Source: Ensifer adhaerens (GTDB taxonomy: Bacteria > Pseudomonadota > Alphaproteobacteria > Rhizobiales > Rhizobiaceae). Taken from it: DNA of 64,000 nucleotides. The position numbers were made by a program, and so were the translations under genes. The notes under the pieces are model-generated. The model was not told where the DNA came from. It searched no databases and was given only the letters and a program-made list of their open reading frames with translations. The DNA is taken from assembly GCF_002007205.1 (NCBI RefSeq), contig NZ_LAZS01000011.1, positions 62,001 through 126,000 of the forward strand, written 5' to 3'. This document shows positions 43,570 to 52,652 of the stretch, piece by piece (the stretch's first letter is position 1; each line of letters begins with the position of its first letter).

Positions 43570-44868
43570 ATGCGGCCGCGACTAAGTTGTACAGCGTTGA
43601 TCGCCAGCCTCGTCATGTCGATGGCCGCTGTGGCGTGGGCGGCGGAGTTGCCACGCTCCGGTGAGCCGACATTCGACCGGGTGATCGAGCTGGTGAACGC
43701 GAACTTCTATGACGGCAAGGCGCTTGACCGTTTCAATACCGCCGCCCAGGCGGAGATCACGGATCCCGTGGCGGCGCTTTCCAGGACGAGCCCGGCTTCA
43801 CGCGTCGATTCGGCGATCACGTCCGTCCTTGCAAGTCTTGGGGTTTCCCATACCGGACGTTTCAAAGCCGACACGATCGACTATTTCGAGCTCGCCGACA
43901 TTTTCCGCTTCGCCATCCGTGACGATATGCGGCGTCTCTTTCCGCCGGATGGCGCCGCGCGCTATCCCGGCATCGGCATGGTGACGACACTCGACAACGG
44001 GCAGCGCTTCGTCAGCGATGTTTATGACGGTTCGGCTGCAAAGAAGGCGGGCCTGCTCGTCGGCGACGAGATCCTTTCGGTCGACGGGCAGGCTTATCAT
44101 GAGATCGGATCCTTCGAAGACAAGGCCGGCCACACGGTCGAGCTTCGGCTCCGCCGCCACCGCGATGCGGAGCCGTTGTCGCTGCAGGTTCCTGTCGAAA
44201 GCTTGCGACCACTTCCGATGTTCGAGCGCGCGATCGAAGAGAGCATCGCACTGGTCGAGACCGGCGGCCGGAAGATCGGCTATGTGCGCCTCTGGACCCT
44301 TTCCACGCGAAACGGGCTCGATCTCGTCGCCGAGGCGCTTTCGAGCAGCCGCTTGAAGGATGCTGAAGGCCTCGTCGTCGACCTGCGCGGCCGCTGGGGC
44401 GGCGGGCCGGCAGACGCGGCCGAGTTCTTGGTCGGCGGTACGCCGACGTTCCGGCTGATTCCACGCCGGGGCGAAGCCACGCTTGCCAATTTCCGCTGGC
44501 AAAAGCCTGTGGTCGCGCTGATCGACAACGGAACCCGCAGCGGTCTCGAACTTTTCGCCTATACGCTGCGGCAGCATGCCATAACCTTGATCGGCGAGCG
44601 CACTGCCGGTGCTCTGCTTGCCGGCCGTGCCTATGTGCTACCGGACGACAGCCTCTTGGAAGTGGCGGTGTCGGATGCTGTCATCGGCGACGAGCTACGG
44701 CTTGAGGGGGTAGGCATCGCGCCGGATGTGCAAGTGGCATTTCCGCTTGCCTATGCGGCCGGCAAGGATCCACAGCGGGAAGCCGCGATCACTGAGATGC
44801 TGCGCATGCTCCAAGCCACGCCGGCGCCCGAAACCCTGCCGGCTCAAGAACCGGCCGCAACCCGGTGA
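43570..44868 (+). CDS. S41-type (C-terminal processing) peptidase homologue
   Basis: The protein has 432 aa. A signal peptide (ALIASLVMSMAAVAWAAEL) sends it to the periplasm. A PDZ domain (about 135-215, PGIGMVTTLDNGQRF) precedes the S41 protease domain (about 235-405). The usual Ser region is DNGTRSGLELFAY, but the following GERTAGALLAGRAY has no Lys where CTP proteases carry TxGK. Catalysis is therefore uncertain. ATG 43570 has GGAG upstream. Confidence 0.8.
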   Translation: MRPRLSCTALIASLVMSMAAVAWAAELPRSGEPTFDRVIELVNANFYDGKALDRFNTAAQAEITDPVAALSRTSPASRVDSAITSVLASLGVSHTGRFKADTIDYFELADIFRFAIRDDMRRLFPPDGAARYPGIGMVTTLDNGQRFVSDVYDGSAAKKAGLLVGDEILSVDGQAYHEIGSFEDKAGHTVELRLRRHRDAEPLSLQVPVESLRPLPMFERAIEESIALVETGGRKIGYVRLWTLSTRNGLDLVAEALSSSRLKDAEGLVVDLRGRWGGGPADAAEFLVGGTPTFRLIPRRGEATLANFRWQKPVVALIDNGTRSGLELFAYTLRQHAITLIGERTAGALLAGRAYVLPDDSLLEVAVSDAVIGDELRLEGVGIAPDVQVAFPLAYAAGKDPQREAAITEMLRMLQATPAPETLPAQEPAATR

Positions 44869-44895
44869 CGCTTGCAGCCGCGCAGGACAATAGTG

Positions 44896-46374
44896 TCAGC
44901 CGATGCCGCCGCCTGCGACGATCTCCCGTCCGAGTCTCACAACTTCGCGCACGAACAGGTCCAGGTCCTCCCGTCGCGTGCGGTGATTGTTGATTGCCAC
45001 GCGCAGGCAATGCTCGCCGTGCACGGTCGTATCGGAGATGACCGCGGTCCCTTCGTCCTGGAGCCGCAGCATGATTTCCGTGTTCAGCGCCTTCAACCCT
45101 TCGGCAGCCATGTCGCCCGGCTGGTAACGGAAGCAGACGATGTTGATGCTGGTCGGCGCTACGAGTTCGAGCTGCGGCTCTGCCTCGACGAGGTGGCTCA
45201 GATAATGGCCTTGAGCAACATTCTGGTCGACGAGGCGGCCAAACTTCTCGATGCCGTGCTCCATCAGCGACATCCAGATTTTCAGGGCACGAAAACCGCG
45301 CGACGTCTGCAGGCCATAGTCATAAAGCCAGGGCGCCGAGGCGAGACCGCGCACAGTCGACTCCAGATATTCTGGCGTAACGGCAAAGGTGCCGCGGTGC
45401 GCGGCCGCATCGCGAACGAGGACGCACCCCGCTTCGAAGGGTGCATGCAACCACTTGTGCGGATCGAGCGCGATCGAATCTGCCCTTTCGATGCCTTCGA
45501 CGCGCCAGGCATTCTCGGGCGCGATCCGGAGCAGAGCGCCGATACAGCCGTCGACGTGAAGCCAGAGGCCAAACTCTGCAGCCAGATCGGCGAGAGCCTG
45601 GATGTCATCGATGGCGCCGGTATTCACCGTTCCGGCATTGGCGATGATGCAGACGGGCAGTCGGCCGGACGCGCGATCCTCCTCGATCACACGGCGCAAG
45701 ACCGCGATATCGATGCGCAACTCGGCATCCGTCGCAACGCGCCGGAGGGCCCGGTCGCCGAGGCCGAACAGTTCCACCGCCTTGCGATGGCAACTATGGC
45801 TCTGGTCCGAACCGTAAAAGCCAAGCGGCCGATCGCCAATGCCATGCGCGCGCACATCGACGCCGGCTTTGACGTTGCGGGCAACCGTCAGGCCGACAAT
45901 ATTGGCGACCGAGCCGCCGCTGACGAGCGTGCCGCTGGCCGATACCGGAAACCCCAGCATTTCCTTGCACCAATTGACGACCTGTTGGTCCATGAGTGCG
46001 GCAGCGTGATTGCCGCCGCCGACGTTCGATCCCTGGACGGCTGCAAGAAACTCGCCGAGCGCGCCGGTGAAATTGCCCGCGCCCATGTACCAGGCCCAGA
46101 AGCGGGGGTGGATGTTGCCCATGGGGTAGCCGAGCACGTTTTTCGCGACCGAGGCGTAGATCTCTTCAAGCGGCCTCGGTGTTCTGGGAAGCGGGGCAGA
46201 AAAGCTCTCCCGCACCATATCGGGCATGTTGCGCCATGCCGGCCGTTCCCGGACCTGGCTGAGATAGTCGATCGCGTCGTCGACGATCCGATGCGACAGA
46301 GCCCGCAATTCAGCCCAGTCTTTCGGGTCGAGCGTTTCCTCCACCCCGCTGGACGTTGCCGATCGCTTGTCCAT
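44896..46374 (-). CDS. Group II PLP-dependent decarboxylase
   Basis: The protein has 492 aa and belongs to the aromatic-L-amino-acid / glutamate / histidine decarboxylase family. Seen: NIHPRFWAWYMGAGNF, TLVSGGSVANIVGL, HVDGCIGAL (PLP Asp) and DPHKWLHAPFE with the Schiff-base Lys307. It produces an amine from an amino acid; the substrate is not clear. ATG 46374 has a strong GGGAGGGGAG site. A SAM methyltransferase gene ends 31 bp upstream on the same strand. Confidence 0.88.
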   Translation of the reverse strand: MDKRSATSSGVEETLDPKDWAELRALSHRIVDDAIDYLSQVRERPAWRNMPDMVRESFSAPLPRTPRPLEEIYASVAKNVLGYPMGNIHPRFWAWYMGAGNFTGALGEFLAAVQGSNVGGGNHAAALMDQQVVNWCKEMLGFPVSASGTLVSGGSVANIVGLTVARNVKAGVDVRAHGIGDRPLGFYGSDQSHSCHRKAVELFGLGDRALRRVATDAELRIDIAVLRRVIEEDRASGRLPVCIIANAGTVNTGAIDDIQALADLAAEFGLWLHVDGCIGALLRIAPENAWRVEGIERADSIALDPHKWLHAPFEAGCVLVRDAAAHRGTFAVTPEYLESTVRGLASAPWLYDYGLQTSRGFRALKIWMSLMEHGIEKFGRLVDQNVAQGHYLSHLVEAEPQLELVAPTSINIVCFRYQPGDMAAEGLKALNTEIMLRLQDEGTAVISDTTVHGEHCLRVAINNHRTRREDLDLFVREVVRLGREIVAGGGIG

Positions 46375-46405
46375 GAAAATCTCCCCTCCCCGTCGTTCGC
46401 TTCTG

Positions 46406-47254
46406 CTATGGTCGCGTGCCGGCGATAATCGTTGCCGTCGAGCGCAGTTCCACCTTGCCTGCCCGGATCGCCTGGCCTGCCAGATCAAGAACCTCACTGC
46501 GGATGCGCGTGCGTGTCTGATCGTCGGCTTGCGCCAGTCCGGCGACCACGGGTGCGGCGATCTCGGTCATGAAGGCCCAGTATTCCTCCGGCGTCTCGTG
46601 GACCATCGTGGTGGTGACCTCCTCCTCGCGGACGTCGCGCAATCCCGCATCCTCGAAGACGGCCTTCATCAGACCCGCAGGCGCGCAACGAAACAGGCCG
46701 GGCGCGCCTGCCGGTGGTTTCGGCATGTCCACGTGGCGGGCGATCGTCGCCATGATCGTCGTTGCCCAGGCATTCTTCTCGGGCGCTCCCCACACGGCGG
46801 CACAAACGCGCGCTTGGGGTTTCGCGACCCGCGTCAACTGCTGGGCTGCTGCCGCCACATCCGGAAAGAACATGAAACCGAACCGGCAAAGAACAGCGTC
46901 GAACGTTGCGTCCGGGAACGGCAAGGCGCCGGCGTCGCAGGCCCTGGTTTCGAAATTCGTCAGACCGCGATGCCGGGCGTTCTCCGTCGCCACCTGCAAC
47001 ATGCGCTCGGAAAGGTCGGTGACAGTCACGCGGCCCTTCGGGATAGACGCCGCCACTGTCAGGCCGGGCTCGCCCGTTCCCGCGGCAACGTCAAGCACCT
47101 GATCGCCGTCCTTGATGGCCGCGTGCCGGATCATTGCCGCGCCGTATGGCGTCAGCCATCCAAGCACCAGCGCGTCCCACTTCTTCCAGCCGGCGGAGAA
47201 GCGGTCCCAAGTCTCTCTTTGCTGGTCACGGATTTGATCGAGATGCGCCGACAT
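46406..47254 (-). CDS. Class I SAM-dependent methyltransferase
   Basis: The protein has 282 aa. Seen: VLDVAAGTGEPGLTVAASIP (SAM motif I), DLSERMLQVATENA, and FDAVLCRFGFMFFPD. UbiE/COQ5-like fold, soluble. It is upstream of and probably co-transcribed with the PLP decarboxylase, so it may methylate the resulting amine or its precursor. Confidence 0.87.
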   Translation of the reverse strand: MSAHLDQIRDQQRETWDRFSAGWKKWDALVLGWLTPYGAAMIRHAAIKDGDQVLDVAAGTGEPGLTVAASIPKGRVTVTDLSERMLQVATENARHRGLTNFETRACDAGALPFPDATFDAVLCRFGFMFFPDVAAAAQQLTRVAKPQARVCAAVWGAPEKNAWATTIMATIARHVDMPKPPAGAPGLFRCAPAGLMKAVFEDAGLRDVREEEVTTTMVHETPEEYWAFMTEIAAPVVAGLAQADDQTRTRIRSEVLDLAGQAIRAGKVELRSTATIIAGTRP

Positions 47255-47491
47255 GCAGGTTCCTCCCTCTGTGCCGTGCTTTAGCCCTCGCTCACGAAAC
47301 TATGAACGCTCCGCGGCAGGTTACAAATCAACTTTCCCGCCGCAATTCTGGCAGCGTGCCGCATTGTCACGAATTTTGCGATGTGCGCTGTGACCGCGGT
47401 TACATGTGGGCACAGACAATCCGCGCTAGGGAGAGAGGGTAAGGCAGGCTATATTCTACTTGAGGAGACCGGGAAGGAGAGATTCGCACCG

Positions 47492-49300
47492 ATGTCGAAC
47501 CGGACGAACGGCGTAAATAGCGGCCGGATAGAACCCAACGACGAACAATCCCTCGGTGATCAATTGCGGATGATGCATCGGGCCTTCATGGCCTCGCCGC
47601 TGCGCAACAAGATCATCTTGCTGAGTATAAGCATCATCGTTGTCATCGTCGTGACGGCCTTCGGGCAGATCATCCTCAACCGATGGTACAAGCCATTCTA
47701 CGACACGCTCGAGCGGCGCGACCTTCCGGCCTTTCTCCATCAGCTCGTCGTCTTCGCCCAGATCGCCGGCGTCCTCCTCGTTCTCAATGTTCTGCAAACC
47801 TGGCTCGGTCAGGTCATCAAGCTGCGCTTGCGCGAGGGCCTGACCGAGGACCTGATCACCGAATGGATGCGCCCGACGCGCGCGTTCCGGCTGGCGAATG
47901 CGGGCGCTATCGGCATCAACCCGGACCAGCGCATCCATGAGGACGCGCGCCACCTGACCGATCTTTCCGCGGGACTTTCGATCGGCCTCTTCCAATCCGG
48001 CATCTTGCTGGTGAGCTTCATCGGAGTGCTGTGGTCGCTGTCGGACGGTTTCGTCTTCCATGTCGCGAGCTATTCCTTCGCGATCCCCGGCTATATGGTC
48101 TGGGCCGCGATCCTCTATGCGGGTACGGCCTCCTGGTTGAGCTGGCTCGTCGGCCGTCCGCTGGTAGCGCTCAATGGCGAGCACTACGCCCGAGAGGCCG
48201 CACTCCGCTTTTCGCTGATGCGCGTCAACGAACATATCGAAGCTGTCTCGCTTTCGTCCGGCGAGGCCAGTGAAAAGAAGCGGCTGCAGCACGACCTGGC
48301 CTCGGTGCTCGAGATCAGCTACGGCCTGTTGCGCGCCGTGACACGTCTGACGTGGGTGACAGGCGGCTATGGCTGGATCACCGTCGTTGCGCCGATCGTC
48401 ATCGCCGCGCCGGTCTATTTCGCCGGCGACCTGAGCTTTGGTGGGCTGATGATGGCAGTCGGCGCCTTCAACCAGGTGCATGCGTCGCTGCGCTGGTTCG
48501 TCGACAATATCGGCGCGATCGCCGACTGGCGCGCGACGCTGCTGCGTGTCGCCGCCTTCCGCTCGGCGCTCTTGATGACCGACGAGCGGCATGAGGGCGA
48601 CAAGCGCATCGACTTCAAGACATCCGGTACGCCGCAGATGAGCTTCGACAATATCGAGATCGTCTCGCCGACCGGCTGCATCAAGCTTCGCGAACCCTCC
48701 GTCACCATCGATCCGGGCGAGCGCGTGCTCGTCACCGGCGCGCCCGAGGTCGAAAAGGCGCCGTTCTTCCGCGCGATCGCCGGGCTTTGGCCGTGGGGGC
48801 ACGGCCGCATCGCGCTGCCCGTCGATGACGGCCTCGCCTTTGTGCCGAAATCGCCCTATTTCCCGCCGGGCACGCTTGGCGAAGTGCTCGCCTATCCGAG
48901 CGCACCCGATACCTACAGCAAGGGCGAACTTGCCGCCGTTCTCTCCAAGGTCGGCCTTGGGCGGCTCAGCAGTCGGCTCGACCAGGATGCACGCAAGCAG
49001 ATGAACCTCAGCGAGGCCGAGCAGCGTCTGCTTGCCATCGCCCGGCTCAGCCTGCACAAGCCGCGCTGGCTGATCATCGACGAAGCGCTCGACACCCTTG
49101 AAGACGATGCCTACCAGCGCGTGCTGAAGTTCCTGGACGACGAGCTCCAGGGCGTGGCGATCGTCAACATCGGACGCACCGAACGCGGCAGCGACTTCTT
49201 CACCCGCGTGCTGCACCTCGACAAGAACCCGACGGGCAATACGCTCAGGCGCCTCCAGCCGCGCAGCCTGCAGCCGGCCGATCCACAGCTCGTGGATTGA
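47492..49300 (+). CDS. SbmA/BacA/YddA-like ABC protein with degraded ATPase motifs
   Basis: The protein has 602 aa. The N-terminal half is an ABC_membrane_2-type TM domain (about 35-330; ILNRWYKPFYDTLERRDL is typical of SbmA/BacA/YddA). The C-terminal ABC domain keeps FRAIAGLWPWGHG and WLIIDEALDTL (Walker B). Walker A is GAPEVEKAP (about 416-424), lacking the Gly-Lys-Ser/Thr end; the signature is LSEAE instead of LSGGQ; the switch His is Arg (IGRTER). A family transport role is likely, but ATP hydrolysis is doubtful. ATG 47492 was chosen by homology; AAGGAG is 12 bases away. Confidence 0.85.
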   Translation: MSNRTNGVNSGRIEPNDEQSLGDQLRMMHRAFMASPLRNKIILLSISIIVVIVVTAFGQIILNRWYKPFYDTLERRDLPAFLHQLVVFAQIAGVLLVLNVLQTWLGQVIKLRLREGLTEDLITEWMRPTRAFRLANAGAIGINPDQRIHEDARHLTDLSAGLSIGLFQSGILLVSFIGVLWSLSDGFVFHVASYSFAIPGYMVWAAILYAGTASWLSWLVGRPLVALNGEHYAREAALRFSLMRVNEHIEAVSLSSGEASEKKRLQHDLASVLEISYGLLRAVTRLTWVTGGYGWITVVAPIVIAAPVYFAGDLSFGGLMMAVGAFNQVHASLRWFVDNIGAIADWRATLLRVAAFRSALLMTDERHEGDKRIDFKTSGTPQMSFDNIEIVSPTGCIKLREPSVTIDPGERVLVTGAPEVEKAPFFRAIAGLWPWGHGRIALPVDDGLAFVPKSPYFPPGTLGEVLAYPSAPDTYSKGELAAVLSKVGLGRLSSRLDQDARKQMNLSEAEQRLLAIARLSLHKPRWLIIDEALDTLEDDAYQRVLKFLDDELQGVAIVNIGRTERGSDFFTRVLHLDKNPTGNTLRRLQPRSLQPADPQLVD

Positions 49301-49380
49301 TAGTCCGGCCCACGGTCGGCAAACTGCGAAGCGCTGAGAGCCGGGATGTGGAAACGGCCTTATCCGGCGGAAAACAAAGA

Positions 49381-49413
49381 AAAACCGCGCAATCCCTGGA
49401 ATGCGCGGTTTTT
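49381..49413. terminator. Bidirectional intrinsic terminator
   Basis: AAAACCGCGCA (49381-49391) pairs perfectly with TGCGCGGTTTT (49402-49412), flanked by A- and T-runs on both strands. It separates the convergent ABC gene and the allE gene. Confidence 0.85.
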
Positions 49414-49433
49414 CCTGACCTAAGGTGAACTGC

Positions 49434-50261
49434 TCAGCGTGACTTCAGCTTCATGTGGCGGTTCACGTCCTTGTAGAGCAGGTAGCGGAACTTGCCCGGG
49501 CCGCCGGCGTAGCAGGCCTGCGGGCAGAAGGCGCGCAGCCACATGTAATCGCCGGCCTCGACCTCGACCCAATCCTGGTTAAGGCGGTAGACCGCCTTGC
49601 CCTCGAGCACATAGAGGCCGTGCTCCATGACATGTGTCTCGGCGAAGGGAATGATCGCGCCGGGCTCGAAAGTGACGATCGTCATGTGCATGTCGTGGCG
49701 CAGATCGGTGGGGTCGACGAAGCGGGTCGTCGCCCATTTGCCGTCTGTGCCTGGCATCGGCGACGGGGTGATTTCGGCCTCATTGGTGAAGAAGGCCTCC
49801 GGTACGGGCAGACCGTCGACATATTCGTACGCCTTGCGTACCCAATGGAAGCGAACGGTCGATTCGCTTCCATTGCGAACCGTCCAGTTGCTCGCCGGCG
49901 GGATGAAGGCGAAGCCGCCCGGTTGCATCTTGTGCGCCTTGCCGTCGAGCGTGACAGTCAATTCGCCCTCGACGACGAAGATCGCGCCCTCGGCGCCTTC
50001 GTCGAGTTCCGGCCGGTCGCTGCCGCCGCCCGGAGCGATTTCCATGATATATTGTGAAAATGTTTCAGCAAAACCGGAGAGCGGGCGCGACAATATCCAC
50101 AGCCGGGTCTTGTCCCAGAACGGCAGATAGCTGGTGACGATGTCCATCATCGTCCCCTTCGGAATCACCGCATAGGCTTCGGTAAAGACCGCGCGATCCG
50201 AAAGCAGTTGGGTTTGTGGCGGGTTGCCGCCGTGCGGCGCATAATAGCTACGGTTGGTCAT
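49434..50261 (-). CDS. allE: (S)-ureidoglycine aminohydrolase
   Basis: The protein has 275 aa with two cupin domains. It hydrolyses (S)-ureidoglycine to ureidoglycolate and ammonia in allantoin breakdown and needs Mn. Seen: TNRSYYAPHGGNPPQTQLLS at the N-terminus, GAEGAIFVVEGELTV (cupin 1) and ETHVMEHGLYVLEGKAVYRL with metal-ligand His/Glu (cupin 2), then a final WLRAFCPQACYAGGP. ATG 50261 has GGAAG upstream; the longer frame is not conserved. It is downstream of the GntR gene on the same strand. Confidence 0.92.
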   Translation of the reverse strand: MTNRSYYAPHGGNPPQTQLLSDRAVFTEAYAVIPKGTMMDIVTSYLPFWDKTRLWILSRPLSGFAETFSQYIMEIAPGGGSDRPELDEGAEGAIFVVEGELTVTLDGKAHKMQPGGFAFIPPASNWTVRNGSESTVRFHWVRKAYEYVDGLPVPEAFFTNEAEITPSPMPGTDGKWATTRFVDPTDLRHDMHMTIVTFEPGAIIPFAETHVMEHGLYVLEGKAVYRLNQDWVEVEAGDYMWLRAFCPQACYAGGPGKFRYLLYKDVNRHMKLKSR

Positions 50262-50330
50262 ATCTTCCTTCAGTCTGCTGGCAGGCACCGCCTCCTCTAA
50301 AGTGCGGTGCAATGGGTCACGCGCTCCGCA

Positions 50331-51017
50331 TCAAAGCAATGCGGTGCGAAGATCGCGGGGCAGGTCTTTCTCCTCGTCCAGATCCAGTTCCGCTTCCACG
50401 TGGTTCAGGTGCTCGGCCATTTCCTTGATCGCGCTCTCGACATCGCGCGAGGCGATGTGCTCGACCACGGCCAGATGTTCGTCCGGCCCGCAATTGTGCA
50501 GGTGGTTCGACCGGTACATCGCGGTGATCAGGGATGTGCGGGAGACAAGGTCGCGCAGGATGCCGAAGAGAAAGGCCGAGCCCGACAGTTCCGCAAGCAG
50601 GAGGTGGAAACCGCCGGAAAGCCGAACGATATCAGAGAGATTGCCGGATCGGCCGGCAATGCGCTCCTCTTCGATATGGGCGCGCAACCGGACGATATCC
50701 TTGGGATTGGCCCGCTCGCAAAGCCGCTCGACGACGCGCTGCTCGATCGCCCTGCGGGCAACGAAGACATCGCGTGCCTCGTCGACCGAAGGCTCGGAAA
50801 CGAACGCGCCCCGGTTCGGCATGATCGTCACCAGGCCATCGCGCTCGAGCGCCGTCAGTGCCTGACGAATGCGAGCCCTGCTGACGGAGAATATTTCGGC
50901 AAGTTGTTCTTCCTTCAATCGCGTTCCCGGCCGTAGCCGACGTTCTGCAATCGCAAGCCAGATCTTCTCGCAAATGATCGCCGTCGGAGCACCGGCGGCT
51001 TCGTCCGCGTTGTACAT
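50331..51017 (-). CDS. GntR/FCD family transcriptional regulator
   Basis: The protein has 228 aa. The N-terminal winged helix is LRPGTRLKEEQLAEIFSVSR then ARIRQALTALERDGLV, followed by an FCD ligand-binding domain (about 85-215) with the helical HLLLAELSGSAFLFGIL and a metal-type EHIASRD. Its gap with the flavin-reductase gene contains a dyad repeated upstream of the dpp-like operon. It probably represses both until an inducer binds. Confidence 0.92.
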   Translation of the reverse strand: MYNADEAAGAPTAIICEKIWLAIAERRLRPGTRLKEEQLAEIFSVSRARIRQALTALERDGLVTIMPNRGAFVSEPSVDEARDVFVARRAIEQRVVERLCERANPKDIVRLRAHIEEERIAGRSGNLSDIVRLSGGFHLLLAELSGSAFLFGILRDLVSRTSLITAMYRSNHLHNCGPDEHLAVVEHIASRDVESAIKEMAEHLNHVEAELDLDEEKDLPRDLRTALL

Positions 51018-51096
51018 GAAATCTCCCTTAGCCGTTCGCTTACTCTCGCCGTGCGGCGCTCAAAGTCAATTCCATCCGCTGCAGTTAGATATTGAC

Positions 51097-51116
51097 TACA
51101 AAATTGTAGACAATAT
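51097..51116. promoter_or_regulatory. Candidate GntR operator, copy 1
   Basis: TACAAAATTGTAGACAATAT, with the core TTGTAGACAA. It matches 18 of 20 bases of the inverse strand of the site at 63593-63612. It lies 80 bp from the GntR ATG and 93 bp from the flavin-reductase ATG. Confidence 0.65.
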
Positions 51117-51208
51117 TGTGTACCGCAACTTGATGTGCAATGGCAACCGCTTAAACACGACCGTGCGACCGGCACAAAACCGGCCCGCGGCGCCAATTGA
51201 GAGCTCCG

Positions 51209-51853
51209 ATGGACTTCGATTTCACAGAACTGCCGGCCCAGGACCGTTACCGCCTGCTGACGAATTTCATCGGTCCGCGACCGATCGCGCTGGTTTCCAC
51301 GCTCTCGCCGAGCGGACAGGACAATGCGGCGCCGATGAGCTTCTTCAACGTGTTCTCGCACGACCCGCCGATCGTCATTCTCGGCATCCAGACCCGCCCC
51401 AACGGGGAGGAAAAGGACACGGTTGCCAATATCCGGCGCACCAACGAGTTCGTCGTCAACATGGTGGACATGGCGATCGCCGACCAGATGCTGGTCTGCG
51501 GCCTGTCGTTCGAGCCGGATGTCGACGAGGTGGCCATCGCCGGGCTGACGGCGGCCGACGGTCACAAGGTCGGTGCCCGCCGCATCGTCGAGTCGCCCTG
51601 CTCGATGGAATGCCGCGTCGAGCGGCTGATCGAATACGACCGCCGTGTGATCGTTCTCGGCGAGGTCGTTCATATGCACGTGCGCAAGGACTGCCTCGAC
51701 GAGGAAGGCCGCTACGTCGACCCGTCGCAATACCAGCCGATCGCCCGGCTGCATGCCAACAACTACATCACCTCGGACCGGCAGTTCGTCATGCCGACGC
51801 CCGACATTACCGCCTATGCCCCCCTCGCAAACGCCATGCGGAAGACGAGCTGA
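51209..51853 (+). CDS. Flavin-reductase-like domain protein
   Basis: The protein has 214 aa and one flavin-reductase/FMN-binding split-barrel domain: YRLLTNFIGPRPIALVSTLS, AAPMSFFNVFSHDPPIVILG and a central NEFVVNMVD. Such proteins supply reduced flavin or act as two-component oxygenase partners; no oxygenase is nearby. ATG 51209 was used over a TTG at 51197. It ends 3 bp before the racemase gene and is divergent from GntR. Confidence 0.87.
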   Translation: MDFDFTELPAQDRYRLLTNFIGPRPIALVSTLSPSGQDNAAPMSFFNVFSHDPPIVILGIQTRPNGEEKDTVANIRRTNEFVVNMVDMAIADQMLVCGLSFEPDVDEVAIAGLTAADGHKVGARRIVESPCSMECRVERLIEYDRRVIVLGEVVHMHVRKDCLDEEGRYVDPSQYQPIARLHANNYITSDRQFVMPTPDITAYAPLANAMRKTS

Positions 51854-51856
51854 TCC

Positions 51857-52591
51857 ATGCGCATCCTGCTGATCAATCCGAACTCCACCCGCTCGATGAC
51901 GGAACAGGCGCATCGCAGCGCCGAGCGCGTCGCTGCAACCGACACCCAGCTCGAATCGATCAACCCGACGTCGAGCCCGGCCAGTATCGAAGGCCATGCG
52001 GACGAAGCGATGGCGGTGCCGGCGATGCTCGCGGAAATCCGCAAGGGCGAAGCCCGCGGCATCGATGCCTATGTCATCGCCTGCTTCGACGATCCCGGCC
52101 TTGGCGCGGCGCGCGAGATCGCGCGCGGTCCTGTCATCGGCATCTGTCAGGCTGCCGTGCAGGTGGCGATGAACATCGCGACCCGCTTTACCATCATCAC
52201 CACCCTTCCCCGTTCGGTGCCGATCATCGAGGACCTGGCCGAGGCCTATGGTGCCGGTCACCGCTGCCGTAAGGTGCGCTCCGTCGACATGCCGGTACTG
52301 GCGCTGGAGGAGGATCTTGAGCACACCGAGGAGATGCTGGTTCAGGAAATCCTGAAAGCACGCCAGGAGGATGGTGCGGAAGCGATCATTCTCGGCTGTG
52401 CCGGCATGTCCGAACTCTGCGATCGCCTGAAGGCGCGCACCGGCATGCCCGTCATCGATGGCGTGACCGCGGCGGTGAAGCTTGCCGAAGCGCTCGTCGG
52501 CGGCGGTTATGCCACCTCGAAGGTGGGCGCCTACGACTATCCGCGCACCAAGGAAGCGCCGGCCTGCCGGTTGGTTGACGCCGCCGGCTGA
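51857..52591 (+). CDS. hyuE: Asp/Glu/hydantoin racemase family protein
   Basis: The protein has 244 aa. It starts with RILLINPNSTRSMTEQAH (substrate-binding Asn) and has catalytic Cys residues in YVIACFDDPGLGAAREIA and ILGCAGMSELC. Fits hydantoin or allantoin racemases. It is 3 bp after the flavin-reductase gene, so one transcript. No hydantoinase is present beside it. Confidence 0.87.
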   Translation: MRILLINPNSTRSMTEQAHRSAERVAATDTQLESINPTSSPASIEGHADEAMAVPAMLAEIRKGEARGIDAYVIACFDDPGLGAAREIARGPVIGICQAAVQVAMNIATRFTIITTLPRSVPIIEDLAEAYGAGHRCRKVRSVDMPVLALEEDLEHTEEMLVQEILKARQEDGAEAIILGCAGMSELCDRLKARTGMPVIDGVTAAVKLAEALVGGGYATSKVGAYDYPRTKEAPACRLVDAAG

Positions 52592-52608
52592 ACGCGACTG
52601 ATAAGGGT

Positions 52609-52632
52609 CACCGGGCGCCATGCCGCCCGGTG
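52609..52632. terminator. Perfect hairpin between hyuE and the DUF480 gene
   Basis: CACCGGGCG (52609-52617) pairs with CGCCCGGTG (52624-52632), between convergent genes. There is no T-run, so it is weak as an intrinsic terminator. Confidence 0.45.
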
Positions 52633-52652
52633 GTTCTGCCCCCTCGCGCTTG

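Noticed and set aside
47456-49216. 586-codon minus-strand frame opposite the ABC protein
   Set aside because: No domain and charged composition; the plus-strand protein has clear family motifs.
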